64,000 bases of DNA from Antilocapra americana (taxonomy: Eukaryota > Chordata > Mammalia > Artiodactyla > Antilocapridae). Positions 56,916 through 64,000 of this stretch are shown here, piece by piece. Every line of letters begins with the position of its first letter. The stretch's first letter is position 1. The notes beneath the pieces are model-generated. The model ran no database searches. It had not been told where the DNA came from and saw only the letters and a list, made by a program, of their open reading frames with translations. A program made the position numbers and the translations under genes. The stretch lies in NCBI GenBank assembly GCA_007570785.1, contig ML664159.1, positions 4,869,987 to 4,933,986 on the forward strand, given 5' to 3'.

Positions 56916-59900
56916 ATGGCAATAGGAACATATATATCAATAATTACTTTAAATGTAAATGGATTAAATGCTCCAACCAAAAAATACTGACTGGATACAT
57001 GGATACAAAAACAAGACCCATATGTATGCTGTCTAAAGAAACCCACTTCAGACCTAAAGACGCATTCAGACTGAAAGTGAGAGGATAGAAAAATATCTTC
57101 CATGCAAATGGGAAGCAAAAGAAAGCTGGAGTAGCAATCCTCATGGACAAAATAGACCTTAAAATAAAGAAGATTGCAAGAGATAAGGAAGGACACTACA
57201 TAATGATCAATGGATCAACCCAAGAGAAAGACATAACAATTATAAATATCTATGCACCCAACATAGGAGGATCTCAGTATGTAAGACAGGCACTAACTGA
57301 CATAAAAGGAGAAACTGACAGTAACAAAATAATAGTAGGAGACTTTAACACCCCACTCACACTAATGGACAGATCATCAAAATAGAAAATTAATAAGGAA
57401 ACACAAGTCTTAAATGATACATTAGATGAGATGGATCTCATTGATATCTTCAGGACATTCCATCCAAATGCAGAAGAATACACCTTCTTCTCAAGTGCAC
57501 ATGGAACATTCTCCAGGACAGACCACATCTTGGGTCACAAAATCAAACCTCATTAAATTTAAAAAAATTGAAATTGCATCAAGCGTCTTCTCTGACCACA
57601 ATGCTAGGAGGCTAGATATCAATTACAAGAAAAAAAAACTGTAAGAAACACAAACACATGGAAATTAAACAACACATTGCTAAATAGCCAACAGGTTACT
57701 GAAGAAATCAAAAGGGAAATAAAAAATTTTCTAGAAATAAATGACAATGATAACACAACAACTCAAAACCTATAGGATGCAGCAAAAGCAGTCCTAAGAG
57801 GGAATTTTATAGCAATACAATCCTACCTCAAGAAACAAGAAAAACATTGAACAGACAACCTAACTTTACACCTAAAACAACTGGAAAAAGGAGAACCAAA
57901 AAACCCCCAAAATTAGTAAAAGGAAAGAAATCATAAAGTTTCAAGCAGAAATAAATGAAAAAGAAATGAAAGAAACAATAGTAAAGATTAATAAAACTAA
58001 AAGCTGATTCTTTGAGAAGATAAACAAGGATAGCCAGACTCATCAAGAAAAAATGAGAGAAGAATCAAATAAACAAAATTAGAAATGAAAAAGATAAGGT
58101 TACAACAGATAATGCAGAAATACAAAGGATTATAAGTGACTATTATGAACAACCAAATGGCAATAAAATAGATAACCTGGAAGAAATGGACAGATTCTTA
58201 GAAAACTTCAGTCCTCCAAGACTGAGCCAGGAAGAAATAGACATTATGAACAACCCAATTACAAGCACCGAAATTGAAGCCGTGATGGAAAATCTCCTGA
58301 AAAACAAAAGCCCAGGACTAGATGGCTTCACAGGAGAATTCTATCAAATATTTAGAGAAGAGCTAATACCTGTTCTTCTAAAACTCTTTCAAAAAATTGC
58401 AGAGGAAGGAACACTTCCAAACTCATTCTACGAGGCCACAATCACCCCGATACCAAAACCAGACAAACACAACACACAAAAAGAAAACTACAGGCCAATA
58501 TCACTGATGAACATAGGTGCAGAATCCTCAATAAAATTTTAGCAAACATAATTCAGCAACACATCAAAAAGATCATACACCATGATTAAGTTGGGTTTAT
58601 TCCAGGGATGCAAAGATTCTTCAATATATGCAAGTAAATCTATGTGACACACCATATTAATAAATTGAAAGATAAAAACCATATGATCATCTCAATAGAT
58701 GCAGGAAAAGCCTTTGACAAAATTCAGCACCCATTTATGATTAAAACTCTTCAAAAAATGGTCATGGAAGGAACCTACCTCAACATAATAAAAGCCATAT
58801 GTGATAAGCCTACAGCAAACATTATTCTCAATGGTGAAAAACTTAAAGCATTCCCCCCAAGATCAGGAACAAGACAAGGGTGTCCACTTTCACCACTGTT
58901 ATTCAACATAGTTCTGGAAATCCTAGCTACAGCAATCAGAGAAGAAAAAGATATAAAAAGAATCCAGATGGGAAAAGAAGAAGTAAAGTTCTCACTGTTT
59001 GCAGATGACATGATACTGTACATAGAAAACCCTAAAGATAGTATCAGAAAATTACTAGAGCTAATCAGTGAACTTAGCAAAGTTGCAGGATACGAAATCA
59101 ATACACAGATATCACTTGCATTTCTATATACTAACAATGAAAAATCAGAAAAAGAAATTAAGGAATCAATCACATTCACCATTGCAACAAAAAGAATTGA
59201 ATATCTAGGAATAAACTTACCTAAGTAGGCAAAAGAACTGTACACAGAAAGTTATAAGACACTAATGAAAGAAATCAAAGGTGACATAAACAGATGGAGA
59301 GATATTCCATGTTCCTGGGTAGGAAGAATCAGTATTGTAAAAATGATTATACTACCAAATTCAATCTATAGATTCAATGTGATCCTTATCAAATTACCAA
59401 TGGCATTTTTCACAGAACTGGAACAAAATATTTCACAATTCATATGGAAACACAGAAGACCCCGAATAGCCAAAGAAGTCTTGAGAAAGAAGAATAGAAC
59501 TGGAGGAATCAACCTTCCTGACTTCAGATTATACTACAAAGCTAGTCACCAAGACAGTATGGTACTGGCACAAAAACAGAAATATAGAACAATGGAACAA
59601 GATAGAAGCCCAGAAATAAACCCGTGCACCTATGGGTACCTTATTATTGACAAAGGAGGCAAGAATATTCAATGGGGCAAAGACAGCCTCTTCAATAAAT
59701 GGTGCTGGGTAAACTACACAGCTACATGTAAAAGAATGAAATTAGAGCAATTCCTAACACCATACACAAAGATAAACTCAAAATGGATTAAAGACCTAAA
59801 TGTAAGACCAGAAACTATAAAACTTCTAGAGGAAACATAGGCAGAACACTTGAATACATAAATCAAAGCAAGATCCTCTATGACCCACCTCCTAGAGTAA

Positions 59901-60707
59901 TGGAAGTAAAAACAAAAGTGAAAGAGTGGGACCTGATTAAATCTAAAAGCTTCTGCACAGCAAAGGAACTGTAAGCAAGGTGAAAAGACAACCCTGAGAA
60001 TGGGAGAAAATAATACCAAATGAAACAATTGACAAAGGATTAATTTCCAAAATATATAAGCAGCTCATACAACTCAATACCAGAAAAACAAACAATCCAA
60101 TCAATAAGTGGGAAAAAGACCTAAACAGACATTTCTCCAAAGACATACAGATGGCCAACAAACACATGAAAAGATGCTCAACATCACTCATTATTAGAGA
60201 AATGCAAATCAAAACTACAATGAGATAGCACCTCACACTGGTCAGAATGGCCGTCATCAAAGTGTACAAACAATAAATTCTGGAAAGGGTGTGGAGACAA
60301 GGGAACAGTCTTGCACTGTTGGTGGGAATGTAAACTGATATAACCACTATGGAAGATGGTATGGGGATTCCTTAAAAAACTAGGAATAAAACCACCATAT
60401 GACCCAGCAATCCCACTCCTAGGCATGTACTCTGAGGAAACCAAAATTGAAAGAGACACATTTATCCCATTGTTCATTGCAGCACTATTTGCAATAGCTA
60501 GAACATGGAAGCAACCTAGATGTCCATTGACGAATGAATAAAGAAGTTGTGGTACATATACACAATGGAATATTACTCAGTCATAAAAAGGAATGCATTT
60601 GAGTCAGTTCTGATGAGGTGGATGAACTAGAACCTATTATACAGAGTGAAGTGAGTCAGAAAGAGAAAGATAAATATCATATTCTAACGCATACATATAG
60701 AATCTAG
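56916..60707 (+). pseudogene. L1 ORF2 remnant (EN, RT, C-terminal)
   Basis: About 1264 codons long when read through, near the usual ORF2 length. EN: starts MAIGTYISIITLNVNGLN at 56916, then a TGA at about 56988; GDFNTP at 57338-57355 and SDH at 57591-57599 remain, but the ETH motif is out of frame with the start. RT: NKSPGLDGFTGEF (58186-58542), [16 protein letters not shown] (about 58870-58920) and FADD at 58998-59009. The C-terminal part ends in a stop at 60705-60707, after an earlier TAA at 60539-60541. At least five breaks make it non-functional. Confidence 0.93.
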
Positions 60708-61084
60708 AAAAATGGTACTGAAGACTTTATTTACAGGGCAACAGTGGAGAAACATAGAGAATAGACTTATGGACATGGGGAGAGAGGAGGAGAGGGTGAG
60801 ATGTATGGAAAGAGTAACATGGAAACTTACATTACCATACGTAAAATAGACAGCCAACGGGAATTTTCTGTATGGCTCAGGAAACTCAATCAGGGGCTCT
60901 GTACCAACCTAGAGGGGTGGGATGGGGAGGGAGATGGGAGGGAGGTTCAAAAGAGATGGAATATAGGTATACCTATGGCTGATTCATGTTGAGGTTTGAC
61001 AGAAAACAGCAAAATTCTGTAAAGCACTTATCCTTCAATAAAAAATAAACATTAAAAAAATTAAGTTTGGTACTGGTGGGCTTT

Positions 61085-61312
61085 TGAGCTAATGGTTATC
61101 AGACTGCAGTGACTGCCAGGTCTTAATTGTGGAACTCTGAATCTTTGATCTTGATTGTGGCATGCAGAACCTTTAGCATAGAGATTTTTAGTTACAACAT
61201 ATGAATTCTTGGTTGTGTCATGTGCGATCTAGTTCCCTGAGCATGGATGGAACTTGAGTCCCCTGCATTGAGAGTATGAAGTCTTAGTTACTGGGCCACT
61301 GGGGAATCCCCC
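61085..61312 (-). mobile_element. CHR-type SINE, antisense
   Basis: Reversed tRNA-Glu-derived SINE ending GGGCCACTGGGGAATCCCCC, with GATCTAGTTCCCTGAGCATG and CTTGAGTCCCCTGCATTG. Diverged. It follows the 3' end of the full-length L1. Confidence 0.7.
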
Positions 61313-62438
61313 ATTCTTATTTCTAGCTCCTCTAAGAATCCCTAGGCTCTCTACTCCCCTCAAAAAAAGATAGATGGAAGAATTTATATAAACTTGCCAA
61401 ACTACTAATAGATAACACTTTTTCATATTAAAGGTAGTGAGTTTAAACCTATTGTTGAGCAAGAAGTAAAATGCTTACCATCTGGAGATTAATTAGTTCT
61501 TTATGTCACTAGTATACTATTTAAAATATTTAGTGGTCTTTACTTGTGAGCATACTGTAGTATATTAAAATGGTATCTATTGGGCATCACTTCATGCACT
61601 GTTCCTTTTAGTAATGGAACTAGAGTAGTTCTTTGGAAAGTATTTCAGGTGGTGTGGCTCAGCCATGGGATTTTGAGTAGGCAAAGAGGTCTTTTCCCAA
61701 CCGTCTTGTACTCATCAGTTACATTTAATTTTCTTTCTGCTCAGCCTAAACCTCTCCTCTTTTCTATTTCTCTCTTCTCTGTCTCCTTTTCAGATTAACT
61801 CCCTTTCTTTTTGTCATCTACTGTGCTAAAATTCACATACCTAATCTCTTAAGTTCAACTTCTAAAGGAAGGGAATGGTCAGTCCTTATCCTTTTAGTAG
61901 GTCAGAGTGATGGGAATGGAGGCTGATGGGGGAGGTGGGAAGTGGGGAAGTAATAATGGAGGAGGGGCTTAAAAACTACTATGCTTTTATCCCTTTTCTG
62001 AACAAAGGGTCAACTGTGATAAATTACAGAAAAATCGAAATACCTGAGTTCCTCTTTAATTACATGACAAATAGATTCTCATAGAATTCTACAGGGGAGC
62101 AGGGTGAGGTCACCAAGGATGAGTGAGATTGAGGAGGAAAGAAGGCATAGTAGTCTAGACCCCCAAAGAGCACCAGCAACTAAGATAAATAGAGCATAAG
62201 AAATCACCAAAAGAAACCCAGGAGATGGGAGTATTGGGGTGGATCAACAAAGGGTCAGTACTGCTGAGCAGTCAAGCATTATGAGTTTAGAAATGCCTTT
62301 ACTACATTAGCTACATGGAGGTCATAGGTCATTTTGCTGAGTATAGTTCAGAGGTACAATAGGCAGATGACTGATTGGAGTGTGTTAAGTATGAAAGAAA
62401 GCAAATAAATGGAGACAATTTGTGTGGTCATCTACACT
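61313..62438. other. Unique sequence, no gene seen
   Basis: No repeat or exon recognised in this stretch. The open frame at 61580-61798 has no motif. Confidence 0.4.
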
Positions 62439-62684
62439 CTTTTTTTTTTTTATGGATGTTTGTTTCTTTTTTTTTTTTTTATTGTTTTTGCCATACATTG
62501 TCATGATATCACCATGGGTTTACATATACTTCCCCTCCGGAACCCCCCTCCCTCCTCCCTCCCCCCCGGGAAATCTCGCTGCACCAGTCCCGAGCATCAA
62601 TCCTGGGCTGGCGATTGATTAGACACATGGCAATTAACATGCTTCAATGCCCTTCTCCCATATCATCCCACCCTTACCCTCATC
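62439..62684 (-). mobile_element. Short young L1 3' end, antisense
   Basis: Reversed 3' UTR: T-runs at 62439-62450 and 62466-62480, then TTTTTGCCATACATTGTCAT to CATCCCACCCTTACCCTCAT. It is nearly identical (about four differences by eye in roughly 215 bp) to the reverse complement of 52680-52885. Its tail is interrupted by ATGGATGTTTGTTTC. It ends 48 bp before the acceptor AG of the candidate exon. Confidence 0.93.
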
Positions 62685-62734
62685 AAATTCTGAGACCCAC
62701 TGTTTCCTTTTTCTCTCTAACCCGTATATTTCAG

Positions 62735-62816
62735 GGGGTGTCTTACAATGTTCTCAAGGATGCCTGCCAGAAACTGGGTGGAGGAGTGGACTGGGACAGT
62801 TTTGTCAAGTCCTCAG
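62735..62816 (+). CDS. Candidate internal protein-coding exon, gene unknown
   Basis: An 82-bp segment between a pyrimidine-rich acceptor (TTCCTTTTTCTCTCTAACCC then GTATATTTCAG, AG at 62733-62734) and a donor CTCAG-GTATAT (GT at 62817-62818). It reads 27 open codons in phase 0, beginning GVSYNVLKDACQ, then KLGGGVDW, and ending DSFVKSS, leaving one base for the next exon. The residues form a plausible amphipathic helix plus a DWDSFV segment, and third positions favour G/C, unlike the AT-rich surroundings. I do not recognise the protein. It is not part of any repeat I can identify. It could be a chance frame or an unnamed repeat; the splice signals plus sequence character make an exon more likely than not. 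Confidence 0.5.
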
Positions 62817-63544
62817 GTATATGTGGACAGAGCTTGGGCAGAATATATTCATCCAGTTAGCACCTCAGTTGAGTTCTGGGATCTGATAGTACCACACTCT
62901 TCTGAATCTTGACTTAAATTCCTATCTCATTTGTGGATTAAAATGTCTTCTTAAAGGGTGATACAGTGATGCTGCATTGAATTCAAGCATTTTTAGACAC
63001 TAGAAATTTATTATAGAGAGACAGTCCATGACTCTGAAGACTATGAAAGTGGCCAAATGCCTGGTTCTAGTCACAGATTTTCAAACGTGGATGAGTTTGA
63101 GGAATGATTCATGCTTCTGAACACCTGTCTGTTAACTGCATCTGGCTAATATCAAGGCATACTGTTTAGCACTGCACTAAGTATACTTTTTAAAATGAAA
63201 TGAAAGTAGCATACCTTATTCATATTATGACATTCTTATTTTGAGCTTAAGTCTTTACATTTTGAGATTATGAATTACTTTTAGCCATTTTTAACAGTTA
63301 TGTTTAGCCTCAGAAGGACATGCTAATTTTCATAAGCTGAACCCAAGGTTTTGATTTCTGTATCACATTTAAGGTTTAGCATATAATTTTTTCACACAGT
63401 AGTCTTTTCCATACAATGATGAACTTTATTGGCTAATATTTATTAAAGAGTTTTATAAAATTTGCATTTTAAGTTTGACCTAGGCAAAAAAAATTTATAG
63501 CTGATATGCTAAAAGGTAAGAGGAAATTGAATCATATAAAATAC
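62817..63544. other. Unique sequence, possible intron
   Basis: AT-rich, no gene or repeat recognised. If 62735-62816 is an exon, this is the start of the next intron. Confidence 0.4.
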
Positions 63545-64000
63545 TCATTTAAAATCACAAAAAATGAAAAGAGTGGAAGACAGAAATAGGAACAAAGAAC
63601 AGGGGTGACCAACAGGGAAGAAAATGAACACATGTACTACATATAAATCCAGCTGTTCAATAAACATTTTGAACATCAACAGTCTAAATTCACCAATTAA
63701 AAGAGATTGTCTGAATGGAAAAAACAAGACTCAACTCTTCATTGCCTACGAAATTCCACTGTAAATATAAGATGCATATAGGTTAAAAGTGAATGAATGG
63801 AGAAAAAGATACTGTAGAAACACTAATCGAAAGAAAGCAGGAGTAGCTATGTTAATTTCAGGCAGACTTCAGAGCACAGAAAGTTATCAAGGATAAAGAA
63901 GGGAATTACCAAATGATAAAGGTGTCAATCTTCCAAAGATACATAACAGTCTTTAATGTGTTTGTACCTAACCAAATCAAACTGCATGAGGCAAAAACTG
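63545..64000 (+). mobile_element. Old L1, ORF2 endonuclease region (continues beyond window)
   Basis: Diverged sense L1: AGGAGTAGCTATGTTAATTT (GVAML-type), GACTTCAGAGCACAGAAAG, TACCAAATGATAAAGGTGTC and GTTTGTACCTAACC are EN-region words of ORF2. Several stops are present. It is cut by the window edge. Confidence 0.75.

Larger units (their letters stand above)
52890..61063 (+). mobile_element. Essentially full-length, decayed L1 LINE (~8.2 kb)
   Basis: Carries all parts in order: a long 5' UTR (about 52890-55984), ORF1 remnant (55985-56911), ORF2 remnant (56916-60707), and 3' UTR with an A-rich end (to 61063). Length matches the long bovine L1. Numerous stops and frameshifts make it inactive. 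Its 3' UTR class (TTCATGTTGAGGTTTGACAG) differs from both other young classes here, so it belongs to another L1 lineage. The exact 5' boundary is uncertain because it abuts another L1 A-tail, and no TSD was found. Confidence 0.88.

Noticed and set aside
1..64000. CRISPR arrays, operons, phage or plasmid genes
   Set aside because: No spaced identical short repeats, no ribosome-binding-site-led gene runs, and all repeats are of mammalian type.

Overview
The window is nuclear DNA from a ruminant, most likely a bovid. This is shown by its repeats: BovB (RTE-clade) LINEs, Bov-tA and Bov-A2 SINEs whose tails match BovB, CHR-type tRNA-Glu SINEs antisense in two places, and young L1 copies with the bovine L1 3' UTR. 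Older mammalian repeats (MIR, L2, MER5A-like and other hAT remnants, MaLR-like LTR, old L1) form the background. No bacterial genes, rRNA, functional tRNA or CRISPR array was seen. I cannot tell cattle from other bovids without a search.

Layout. 1-10 kb: an L1 3' end, BovB and SINE fragments, and an antisense L1 carrying a Bov-A2 insertion with target-site duplication (TSD). 10-23 kb: three SINEs, a 1.1-kb antisense BovB with a perfect 12-bp TSD, a hAT remnant split by an L1 3' end, and a 1.27-kb antisense L1 inserted in a MER5A-like remnant. 22.4-27 kb: mostly unique. 27-30 kb: a stack of old L1, MaLR-like LTR, unidentified LTR-like insert and second L1. 30-34.4 kb: mostly unique. 34.4-38.3 kb: a nearly full-length BovB inserted antisense into the tail of a sense BovB. 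38.3-45.2 kb: mostly unique with MIR and L2. 45.2-52.3 kb: SINEs in and around a long antisense L1. 52.3-61.1 kb: a young L1 3' end abutting an essentially full-length but decayed L1. 61.1-64 kb: a CHR SINE, unique DNA, a short antisense L1 end, one candidate protein-coding exon at 62735-62816, and an old sense L1 running off the window.

The window looks like an intron or gene-poor interval. Nearly all long open frames are L1 or BovB remnants. The one segment that resembles a host exon is 62735-62816 (+), with a pyrimidine-rich acceptor, 27 open codons and a GT donor; I do not recognise the protein. I found no undescribed multi-gene system. The most informative structures are the nested insertions, the tandem structure of the full-length L1 5' UTR, and the candidate exon with an L1 inserted about 50 bp upstream. 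Family names and consensus comparisons come from pattern recognition, not a database search; TSDs, internal duplications and copy-to-copy comparisons were read directly from the sequence.
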